A stretch of 50,734 nt of DNA from Actinomortierella ambigua (lineage: Eukaryota > Mortierellomycota > Mortierellomycetes > Mortierellales > Mortierellaceae), in assembly GCA_016098155.1 (NCBI GenBank), contig JAAAJB010000174.1, forward strand, positions 6,747-57,480. Direction: 5' to 3'. Positions 34,643 to 45,522 of this stretch are shown here, piece after piece. Position 1 is the first letter of the stretch. Each line of letters opens with the position of its first letter. The position numbers and the translations under genes are program-made. Below the pieces are notes generated by a model. The model was not told the origin of the DNA. It was given only the letters and a program-made list of their open reading frames with translations, and did not search any database.

Positions 34643-37600
34643 AGAGAGAGAATGAAAGTGAAAGAGAGAGAGAGAGGGAGTAAAAGGGGGTCGCGATGTG
34701 TATGTGTATGTACGTGTGTGTATGCGTATGTATGTATGTATGGGGACAATTGGAGGAGAGGAGACCCTTTTGCTCGTGTAATGATGTTGGTCTAAAATCT
34801 CCGTCTCCTTTTTTATGTTGCTGCAGCATTCGGCTCTTACCTTTGGCTGGAAGGGAAGAAGAGAAAGAGACTTGCAGTATTCGAGGTAGAGTCCGATGGG
34901 GCAATGTTCTGGACTGAATCCAAGAATAACGCACGGAGCAATTGGATGTCGGGTGAGAGAGCGAGCAACCCAAGGTATGAAGGGATCGAGAGGCCGACAC
35001 ACACAGAAAGAGAATAAACAGGAAGAAACACTATGAGCAACCAGGGAAGGATCCTTTCAATTTAGTCAGGAATTAACAAGGGCAAGGGTGTAAGGGCCAA
35101 AAAAAAAAATCAGGGACGAGGATGGGAAAGACCACAAAGTACAGACGCACACGCAAAAAAAAACACAGAGCAAAATGATGTGAAGAGAAGACCAAAAAGA
35201 AGAGTGCGAAGGGGAAATAGAACAGAAAAATAAAGTCAACCCCTGCAATTATTGGAATCTGGTCGAAAACAGGAGAATGGTAGAAGTGCGTCCATGGGCA
35301 CTTTTGCCATAGAAGAAACGCGAACGGATCGAACGACGGCTGTTCAGTGTGCCCTGCTGCCCAATGTAGGAGAGAGCAAAACTTCACGCAGCCAGAGCCA
35401 AAATCTTTGTGCAAGGGATAAAGAAAGGGAGAACACAGAGAGACAACACACAAGAACAAATTTTGTCTTATGTTACGGAAGGGGTAGCACCTACAGTCGA
35501 ACTGTGTGTCAAGAAATCCTTTTTTCGTAGCGCGCCTGCTGGCCGTGCACCTTGATGAAAATTATGTGGAAGGTAAGGGGAGGAGAGGGGTGACAAGAGA
35601 CCAGGCGAGTAGGACAATGTTCAGAGGAAGTCGAGGTGGTAGCGAACGAGGTTAAGAATAAACTACATGCCGACCGGTGTGGGTCTCCCAAATATTTATA
35701 ATAGCTCGACAGGTAGACCCTTGAACCTGAAAGAGAGCCGCAGTGTACGAGTTGCTGCACAACACAACCCCGGAGGTGGAGGCGAACGAAAATAGAGTAA
35801 GATCGAGAGAAAGAGAAAGAGAGAGCGAAGGGGAGGGGGGGGGATGTCTGAAGAAAATTTGGAAGGGACAAGAGATGAAGTGGGGAACTGGGGATGGCAT
35901 TGCAGCACGATGGGGGAGGGAGCGAGGAGGAGCGAGGAAAGAGGAGGAACGAGGAGGAACGAGGAGGGTGATGAGACGGACCATGGGCAAAACGAGAGAG
36001 AGAAGACGGACGGACAGGCAGACGGAGAGCAAATTGACCGATGAGGAAGGGGGTGGGGGTCAATGAGAAAAGGGGGGTTTTCGAGAGATCAGAGGACAGA
36101 GGAAGGAACCATTGAACACAGCAGGGACCCTTGCCTAGTGGCTACCACATAGGGATGAGGAGGGCACCTAACCAAAGAGAAAGGGGACAGGACAGAGAAC
36201 ACACACACAGAGAGATAGACAGAAAGAGAGAGCGCGCGCGATAGAGAGGCGGACAGAAGAAGAAAGAAGAAAGGGAGGGGGCAAAGGGGAACCGACCTTT
36301 GTTGGCAATTGTGTGTATCCAAGGAACGTTTGCTCGCAGCAACCACAGTGAACACAACATAGAGCAATTTGGGGGCTGAATGTCTTTACTTTTTTTTGGG
36401 ATGGGACAACATGGGTTTGGCATCGAACGGTGTGTCCTCGCTCTCAACCCCTTCTCGAAGGGTGATAAGGGTCTCCTTCTCTGTTGCTCTCTCCTCTCTT
36501 TCTCTGTGTGTGTGCGCTTCTCTGTCTGTTTCTTCTCTCTGACTCCTTCTTCGCCTCTCTTACTCTCTCTATCTCTCTGTCTGTCTCTCTTTGTTCATAA
36601 TGTGGTGCATCAGTAGGCTGCGAGTTCACATGCACTGAAATGAAGGACTTGAGAGATAGAGATGTAGAGCAGTAGTACTGTACTGTAGTGAGTTGAGTGG
36701 GTGGGTGAGGTCGTGTCTTTGTCAGGACAGGGAGGCAATTGCAGCGAACAAGGGATATTTTGAGAGAAGAACAGGGGGTGGGCTGCATGGAAGGATATAC
36801 GAACAGGAAGAGAAAAAAAACACACAACACAAAACGAGAGGAGACTTGCCTAGGGGGGTGCAGAGGAGGGAAAGAGCAACCAAAAACAGAGACGACAAGG
36901 TCAACATCCATGATCCACTTTGGCAAAAGACTTCACGGGCCCATCGCTGCTCTCTTGGCCTAGCATCTTGTTTTACCTTGCTGCATTCCCCGGAGCAGGG
37001 AGTGTTTGTGCTCTACAGTCGTCCTGGACACAAAAACAAACCCTCGCATCCCTCCCTCCCTCTGCAGATGCAGGCACCCTGCAATAGCAGCAGCAGCTGC
37101 CGTCCACTTTGCTCTAGCTGCTGCTTAGTAAACAATCCAACGGAAACTGACTACACTACATAAACATCACGAGGAATACAAAGAACAACAAGCGATCATG
37201 ACTAGCAAACAACATTTGGATAGGAATTTTGAGGAGAGTTGGCCAGCCACAAAAGACACACATCATAGGTCCACACAAGCAAGAAGGGGACGATATGGTA
37301 CTACAAGGGAACGAGGAGAAGATCAGGCAGAGAACTGTATCCCGTCTATTTTTCTTCTCAATAGCGTATTGAGCCCTCTCACTGCAGCAGCAGCAGCAGC
37401 AGCAGCAGGAACAGCAGTGAGTTTACTAGTACATTTTCCAAAGGGGGGACTAAATCTATGTCTCTCTGTAGGCTCAGCAGCGTTGTGCTGCGTAGCGTTG
37501 TGTTGCACAGGACAAGTTGCAGTTGCGCGTCTTGGTGAGACAGAGAAATGCAGAAATGAGAGAAACGCGCGCTTCGCGCAATAGTAACTTGCTGTGTTCG

Positions 37601-38242
37601 ATTGGTAGATCAGCCAGTCGTGTGGGTGAGTGGGTGGGCGGTAAACGAGATGGCCATGCGTAAAAAAGTAAAATTAGGATATCCTATCCCAATATACACA
37701 TCCCCTTTCTCCCCCCCCCATCCACCCACCCCTCTTCTTTCCCCTCATCCCCCACCCCCTCCCCTATACACCCTGACCCCCAACTCCCCTCGCAGCAACT
37801 CACATCCCTCCCCATGGCACCCAATAGACCCTCACGAGCCCTCCATCTGTTTGATCTCGACCACTGTCCCGTTTGCGTGGGATAGGGTTCTGCCATTGGC
37901 TTATGTGATCCGTACCGTTGGTGATGGTCGGACAAAGCAAGAGGCGCGATGACACCCTATCGCACACGACAGAGGTCTGGAACAACAGGTCGTGGATCCA
38001 TCGTCGTTAGTCCAGAAGAAAAGAGTCGTGAGTGCGCCTCGCTGTTCGCTCTCTACGCACGCTAACCTCTCGCGCGCCCCCCCCCACCCTCCTACTATCT
38101 CTGGTACTATTTTGCTGTTCACTCGCTCTATCTTCCTCTTTCTCTGTGCTACTGTTGTGGTGGTGGTGCAGACTCTGGTTTAGCAGACAAGCCTTTCGTC
38201 TCTCTTCCCTTCCTATTCCTGCACTGACACAAGACACCTGTC

Positions 38243-38246
<4 letters not shown>

Positions 38247-38274
<28 letters not shown>
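38247..38274. repeat. (CA)n microsatellite
   Basis: About fourteen CA dinucleotides followed by imperfect CACATA repeats to about 38308. Confidence 0.95.
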
Positions 38275-38280
<6 letters not shown>

Positions 38281-39233
38281 TACATACATACACACATACA
38301 CACACCACACCCAGTGTCGAACCACTTCGTTGTGACTACGAGTAACCATTGGCCTGTGCTATACGCAGCCCTAATTCACCCTGTCCCTCTTCTCTCTCTC
38401 TCATTCTGTAGCTTTCGGGTCAACCAACCATTTTGTCCAAAGCCCATACATTGTCTTTTATTTTGCCTTTTTGCGAACCACCTCGGTTGTGTTACTGTAC
38501 CCTGGTCATCTATCGCCCTCGCCCTCCTACTCAAGCACTCCCTACCCTCCCACGCATCAAGCCCCTACATACTGCCCTGATGCTCTATTTACATACCAAT
38601 CCCATTCCTTGCCTCGATTTATTTTATTTTTCGCAGATCTAGGAAGGATTCATTGGTCTTGCTTATTATCTCGCTCTACCGCGGCCCTGCCTGTTTGTCT
38701 CTCTTTCTTGTCCATTCCTACCATAAACCAGGGCGCATCTCATTACGGAAGCATGTACGAAGGGGTGCAAGGAAAAAAAACAGACGAGAAGAAAAAGTAG
38801 GCACTCTTACTCATCCCTTGAATGTCAAGATGAACCTCCTGAAGCTCTGCTCAATGGATTGTCACTGTTGCTGTGAACCCCTCCGCTCACACCCCTTCAC
38901 TTCTCACCCCTTTGTCACTCAGTCTGACTCTTGGCTCTATGCGATTTTGTAAACCCCCTTCGTTTCGAAAAAAAGACAACTTCAAGACACCAACACATTT
39001 CCGACTGGTGTTTTATTTTATTTTTCCACCTCTGCTCGCACGACCCATCTGATTATTTGCCGTGCCTACTGTAGTGCCACTCGTATTTTGCGCTCTTTTT
39101 ACGGCACTATGGTTCAGCGTAGGCGGCCATCACGAAAAAATCAACGATCGCTCTTTATTTTCTCAGAGTATGATCTCTGATGAATCTGATGAATCTCCTA
39201 TCTCTTTTTTTTTTCTTTTTCTGCAGGTCCGTT

Positions 39234-39912
39234 CTAATAGACAACATGCCCTGACTCTGGTTTGACGAAAATAACCACCGCTTCATCTTCAAAAGAAGCG
39301 CGCCCTGCAGCAGCTGCTGCCGTGCCTGCTGCTGTTCCTGCTGCCGCTGTGCCTGCGGATGAGAGCGAAGACAGGGAAGACGACGTTCGATGTTGACCTG
39401 CAGCAAGGCCACCATCGCCTGTTCTATTTTGAGCAGCATCGCCCATCTTGACTGCTCCCAAGATACGAACAACCTGTTGATATTGCTGCTGCAGATGCTG
39501 CTCTTGTTGTTCCACCTGGTTGACTTGACCCCCTCTTCGTCGTGCAGCTTGCACAGGTCGCTTTTTCACCACCAGTTTGATGCGGGGCAGACGCACTAGG
39601 CCTGCAGACGACGGATAGCATGTCATCTGGATCGGATGTGTCCCGAACGGAAGTACTTTGAATGCCGTTTGCATCGTGCCCGCGTACACCATCCCTTCAG
39701 ACGGCTCAATCGTCATGGTCAGCTCCTGCAGCCGGTTCGTAGGATTGTGCAAAGTGTACTTCGCTGTAAAGGGTCGGTTGACTTGTGCGTACTTGGGCAG
39801 ATCTAAAAACAGCAAAGTTTATCCATCCACCCCCAACCATCAAGAAAAGAAAACGTTAGCGTTTCAGACATAAGCTCTCTCTCACCCACTCACTCACTCA
39901 CACACACACATA

Positions 39913-39944
<32 letters not shown>

Positions 39945-42900
39945 CTCTCCCGTTCTCTATCTGTCCTTCAGCCATTTCTCTTTCTCCTCCTTCTTCTGTC
40001 TCTCCTCTTTTTGGTTTTTTTTCTTCGTTGTTCTTCTCTCTCCTTCTCCTTTCTCCGTCTTACCAGTGGTCATAAACAACTCCTCTTTGTGTATCACAAG
40101 TGGCTGGAGCGGTACAATCGACTCGGACCAAGGGCTTAAGCGCGCAGCATCCGTCTCGTCACGACGCCAAACCACCTTCAGGTATCCGACTTCCAGCTCA
40201 TCAGGCACCAAGTCTCGATCGGCCATCGTCACCCGGATGAGATGGTTGAATGTAGCCAGATTGCCTGACCGCCAAACCGTCGTCTTCAAAGTCGTCGCTC
40301 CTTCAGCATCTTGCTGACTGTTCCCTGAGCTCCATCGTGCAATCTCTTCGCTCTTGGTCGTTTCCAAGATCTCGACGTGGACACCCGCATCGTGCAGACT
40401 CTTTTTCCGCTCTCGCGCCCGTCGCACACTCTGGTTCCTTGCAAGCGCTCCTCCACCACCGCTGGCCGGATCACTTGCCAATGCTGCTGTAACCACTGCT
40501 GCATCAGGATGCAGAGCTCCGTCTGCAGACATTGTGGGTGGTGTGGCCACAGCTGCGCTATGACCACCATGACTACTACCACTAGTACCACTACCTCCCT
40601 CAAGAACGGCCTCGATGGCAGAGCCCAAGACAAGCGTCACATCTTGGACCTGGACAGGCCACGGGCCTTCACTGTGGATACGCGTTGTCATCAGGTAGCG
40701 TTCGTCGCGTGTGAGCGCTGGGATCAAAATAGTGCCATGGACAGGATCCACACAATTCGGTGCCAGAATCGGAGGAAGCAGATCCACAACCGAATCTGTA
40801 TCGACTCCTGCTCCTGGGGCGTCCTTCTTTGCCGTCACTTTGCTTTCGCACTGTGAATAGTACAGGGCCTCGGCATCAAATGGCGGCACAAATACCACTC
40901 GGAACGAATGCTCCTTCTCGGCCCTCACCATCGACTGGCTATGATGGCCCGCAGGAACCTCATAACTGACCCTGCAAACAACGTTCCGGGGGGTCGGGAT
41001 AGCGACTGCTCGAATATATACCGTCCTCTCGCCCCAAGCGCCAACCGGAATCTCTGGCGCTTCCGTGTCGCCGTCACTGCCACTGCTGGTACCTTCTTCG
41101 TCCGTGCCTCCCTTCACCGGGACAAGGGCGACCTGGTCGAGCCGACGCGAGAATGTAAATTGGCCTGTCTTCATCGACGCGAGCGCCGCTGCAGGGTCGA
41201 GAACGATCGAATCAAACGAATCGATGGTGGTATCGAGCACCTGGACTTCAAGCACCATCTGCATCTTGACAGCGACTTGCTCGTGGTTGCAGACCTTGAT
41301 CTTGATGGGGAAAAACTCGTCCAAGAACGCCGGTGTGCGATGCACGGCCTTGATCTCGACATTCGATTCGCGTGGTTGCACCCGCAGTGGTGCAGAGACG
41401 GCACCATCGCCGCTATTACCACTGTCCAAGTGTCTCAGTCGGAGTCGTGGACCAGTGGATGCCGTAGTCGGATCATCCACAACATCGAGCCAGCGCCGAC
41501 GCTGCTTTGGTGGTGGGGGCATAAACTGAAGGGCTGCGTGCTGCAGTTCCTGCTGCTGCGACTGCTGTGTGGCCTCTGCCGAGTTACTGCTGCTCGGCAT
41601 GTTGTAGTGGAGCGACACATTCCAAGAATCCGTAATGATGCCGAGCGTCACAGACATGACCTGTTTTTGAGAGACGAGGAAAGCGCCCGAAAAGAAGAGT
41701 CGTGATCAGTAACGGAACATTCGGCACTTTTGCAACACTGCCCTCTCCTTCCCTCTCCCTCTCTCTCCTCTCTCCCTCTTCCTCTGCACATGCGGGTATG
41801 CTAGATTATCATCAAGACTGCTTCCACACTTTACCTCGAGGACTTGAGTTGACTGAGGCGTAATCAAACCTTCCAGGACTTTGGTATGGTTGCGCCGAAT
41901 GTCCAGGTTAGCACCTGCTTTCCAAAAACCCTTCACACTCTGGTGCTGAGGTTGTTCGTCGTCTCCTTGCAGGACTGGCTGGTCACCTCCAAGCAACTCG
42001 CTCAGCCTTTCCTCCATCTCAAATGAGCTAGCGTGGCAGTCATTCCACTCTATCGTGCGATTCGTGCGATCTACCAAGATGATTCGCTCAGTATGGACAT
42101 CATCCTTGTCCTCGGCACCTTCGGCAGGCGGGAAGGGCCGTTCATCTTTAAACAGGTATGAGAGACTAGGATCGCTAAACACAACTCGAACGTAGGACAA
42201 GCGGAAAGGCTTGGTCAACACTCCCTCTCCATTCTGCGTATTCAAGTGGACCTGAAAAGGGCATGGAGAGGAGATGAAGGTAGTCTTGGAGCGGAACTGG
42301 ACATTACATGTCACTAAGAGTTGTTGTAAAAAAAAAGGTATGAGTCTTGGGTATCAAGAATGCAGTAGTGCATCTCTGCTTCCTCTTCTCAGAGCTTACC
42401 AAAAGAATTCAGATGATCCATTTGAAGCGACAGCTGAGGATGTGGGAGATTATTGGCTGGATGGTGTTGGGTGTAAAGAATACTCGTAAGCTCATCCTGA
42501 ATGGCCTCTCGTTTGGCCGGCGTCAATGGCATATCTAAGATATTGAATAATTGATTCATCATGTTAGCATTGATTTACCTTTGTGGTCGCTGATGGCTTA
42601 CCAAAGACCCATTAACGTTGTCCCATACCTGCACTGAGAAGCTCGATAAGGTACTCAACAACGTTTTCCCAGAGCCCTTGCTCTTTAGCACACTGAATAG
42701 CCCACTTGAGGATCGATGCCAAAATGAGGGTCCATCCCTCCCTGCGATACGTCTTGCCAATTCGCTCAAAGAACCTATATGAGCATGTCAGATAGCATTT
42801 GCGTTAAAAAAAAAAACATTATATCTGTAGCATTGGGGCCCTTCAACATGCGTCAAACTCCTACTTACTTGAGCGCCATTTCGAATTTGCCAGCATTGTA

Positions 42901-45121
42901 GTAGCAACCTGCAATCTCTGATGCCAAGAAGAGAGTCATTCTTGCCGCCTTGTGCTTCTTGAACTGCTCATAACTCTTAGTCAGTAGCTCAATGGTTAAT
43001 CCATAGTGATCGATAGCACGTTCTGCATTCATGGTCTGCAGGGTTGGTGGGAAGGGATTGGCGGCAGTTGGTTGAGGTGCAAGATTGCTATCGGGGTATA
43101 ACTAAACCAACAGAATAAACAGTAGACATTTAGTCTTCAAGGAAGAGCATATCAGACAGTTGATCTGCGAGATAAATGGTTACCAAGCGAACAATAATAC
43201 CTCTTCTGCGATTTCAAAACGGAGTCGTCTTTGGACAGAGCACTTGGCAGCCTGATGGTAAAAGTACCCTGTATGCTGAAGGACCATCAATGGATTGACA
43301 CCGGCATTCGGTCCATGTGTGCCGCCTCCACGGCCACTACCGATACTGCCGCTGAAGCTAAACAGCTCGCCACCTGCTCCGATACCAAACCCTCCGGCTC
43401 CAAATCCGAGACCCGAGAACTTGTTGAGGTCGTTATAGCCTTCAGACATGCCTGCAAGCGATCCATACACGACGCTTCCTGGAGTCGGTGTTGGTAATTT
43501 AAATCCAGCCTTGGTACCAATATCGAGCAAATCTCCCATGGCCCTGTACTGCTTGCACATCCAGGCCCAATACTCGAACGAGTCCTCCCCTATCCTCCAG
43601 TTATCGGAGAATGTCTTGAAAGCGTTCAGATGACGGCGGAACTGAAAGAGGGCTGTCGATGGCGTGTCGAGGTAGAGCCGAAACTTGCAGATTTTGAGAC
43701 ACAGACAGTCGGCAAGCACTTTAGCCTCAGCCCAACGTCGCGTGCGCGCCTGAAGTCCTGGCGCCCCTGGAGTGATGCTGGAAGTGACAGCAAACATGTC
43801 GACTAGCAAGGCATAGGCCATCTCATAGTGCTTCACAGCATTCTCAATATCTTGACGAAACTCGGAAAAGGCACCCATCTTAAACTCATAGCGCAACATC
43901 CAACCCTGTACTGAAAGGCTTTGCTGATTTGATGACACCACTCCTTGGCCATTCATTCCTTGCAAAGGGCGAACGCTCGAACTTGTTGAGGGTAATCCAG
44001 ACTTCTTCTTCCTGTGCCGCTTCACCTGCTCCCTGTAGTAAGTCATCGATCCTTCATACTGTGATCGTTGGAGGCTATGATGGATGAAGCAGGTATGAGC
44101 GATCAATAAAACGCGGAGAGTCGCCTGTCCAAACTAAGCTTTTTTTTTTTTTTTTGAGGTGGCATCCCAATTTCTCCGACTAGACATACTTGACTGCGAA
44201 GTCAGCCAGATCTTGTGAACTACTGGGTGAAAGCACATAAAACGAGTTTTTCGAGTCCAATCCTGCAGACTTGCGAATAAAATTAAGGCGGTCCTCGATA
44301 GATGGATCCTCTATAATATTCAGTTGAAGAAAGGACTGATTTGAGTGGCTAACGAGGAGGGATAAATAGTTCACTGATCAATAAGGAGTTGATGACATAC
44401 CCATGTGCGCTCGCTGGAGCATCAGGACTGCTGCAAACTTGACATTGCGCTCCTGGCAGGCCTTCCGCCGATCCAGGAGCTCCTGCGCCAACTGGGCGTC
44501 GTGCTCCCGCTCGAGGGGGTCAATGACCCCGAGAGGACCCTTTTCCATATAATTCACCTGCGGCTGCTGACCAGGAGTTGATCGACCAGTCTGCCTGCTG
44601 AGAGCGGCAGACTTTCGGTCCCAAAGATCGACAAAGGCAATAAAAACCGAGGAAAGGACTTCGCGGTGCCTCTTGATCCACAGAGGTGTGATCAGTCCGT
44701 CGGGATACAGAGGTGAAGAAGGCGAGGATGGAGACAAAGTTGGGTATTGATGGTGCTGGAAGGTGGCCTGAAGCTGCTTGCGCGTCGGCGGAAGAATGTA
44801 GCTCCTTTCATGAGGCACGATGTAGTAGAGTGACCCCGCGAGGCCCTTGGTGTTATCCCAGGCCGTAACGTTGTTGCGCGACAAAAGTGCCTGGAGCAGT
44901 ATCTGCTTTTGTTCCTCGAGCTCAGACAGCGGCTGGGGTGGGCGTGGAGGAGTAGGCGGCGGTGTGCCTACATTGGTCGCAGCGGTAGAGGTTGTGCTGG
45001 TGGCGGTGGCATGAGCACCATCCTTCTCTGACAGGACCACATTGTCCTTGCTCGGGAGAAGGCCAGTGACGATGAGGGTCGGCTGAAGATGAACGAGAAA
45101 CTCGAACGGGTACGCGTCCAT
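39234..45121 (-). CDS. TRAPPC11: TRAPP complex subunit TRAPPC11 (foie gras / gryzun protein)
   Basis: Nine exons on the minus strand (45121-44401, 44310-44190, 44074-43201, 43101-42869, 42774-42629, 42534-42400, 42313-41835, 41660-40064, 39802-39234) give 1,624 residues. TRAPPC11 is a large subunit of the TRAPPIII tether acting in ER-Golgi traffic and autophagy. The start MDAYPFEFLVHLQPTLIVTG matches the family N-terminus. The foie gras region (about 240-700) includes EDPSIEDRLNFIRKSAGLDS, NLQRSQYEGSMTYYREQVKR, RYEFKMGAFSEFRQDIENAV, AQFRRHLNAF-type and GYFYHQAAKC segments, then KFFERIGKTYRREGWTLIL. Beta-rich gryzun domains follow (about 730-1624): TCNVQFRSKTTF, LSYVRVVFSD and NRPFTAKYTLHNPTNRLQEL among others. 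The protein is longer than the roughly 1,130-residue human form because of low-complexity inserts. S. cerevisiae has no clear TRAPPC11, so this marks a different lineage. Exon 2's acceptor was chosen to keep frame. Confidence 0.9.
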
Positions 45122-45522
45122 GATGGGTGGGAAGTGGAGAGGAAGGAAAGGCGGGTCACCTCAGAAGAGGCAGTAGGCAAGCGACGGTGGGGTGATGCTC
45201 AGCAAGATGGAATTGGGGCAATGAGTAAGTGGGACGTGAAGGTTCGTCCCTTTTTTTTTCTCTGTCTGTCGTGGGTGTGAGCGTGTGCGTGAATACAGAC
45301 CAGACATCGTCTAAAAGAGACTGATCCTGGTCAGCTTTCCCGTTCCTGCTCTTTCAACATCACCTCTCACCTTCATCCTACTCAATCCCTTTCCTCCTCC
45401 TTTCTCTTCCTCCTCCTACTCCCTCCATTTCATCCACGCACCCTGCCTAGTCTGTCCCCTCTTTCTCCTCTTTCCCCTCTTTCCCCTCTTTCTCCTAGAC
45501 AACCACGCCTTCCCCACCGTTC
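45122..45522. promoter_or_regulatory. Bidirectional promoter, TRAPPC11 / PIS1
   Basis: 401 bp separate divergent starts. The + strand is purine-rich next to TRAPPC11 (45122-45240) and pyrimidine-rich next to PIS1 (45340-45500, ending in repeated CTCTTTCCC-type units). This is the same polarity rule as at the cyclin/J-protein pair. Confidence 0.6.

Larger units (their letters stand above)
33156..39233. other. About 6 kb gene-poor region upstream of the zinc-finger gene
   Basis: No coding sequence I can support. The + strand is strongly purine-rich from about 33480 to 36300, with GA, GACA and (GGT)n repeats. It is pyrimidine-rich at 36440-36600 and again at about 37680-38950. Open frames reach 249 codons (minus, about 33673-34422) but consist of Ser, Leu, Pro and Phe low-complexity sequence imposed by the pyrimidine tracts. 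The left part is probably promoter or long 5' leader of the zinc-finger gene. The right part could be the leader of an unannotated + transcript. Confidence 0.5.

Noticed and set aside
35509..36063. Minus 184-codon frame
   Set aside because: Ser/Pro/Leu/Phe composition follows from the GA-rich + strand; not credible as a gene.
37198..37584. + frame of 128 codons with poly-Ala and Cys-rich part
   Set aside because: Poly-Ala comes from a GCA repeat; the rest resembles no family and has no supporting splice or conserved pattern.
44311..44374. Extension of TRAPPC11 exon 2 upstream (NYLSLLVSHSNQ)
   Set aside because: Using it would require a 27-nt or poorly supported intron. The acceptor at 44311-44312 gives a 90-nt intron and restores frame directly before EDPSIEDRL.
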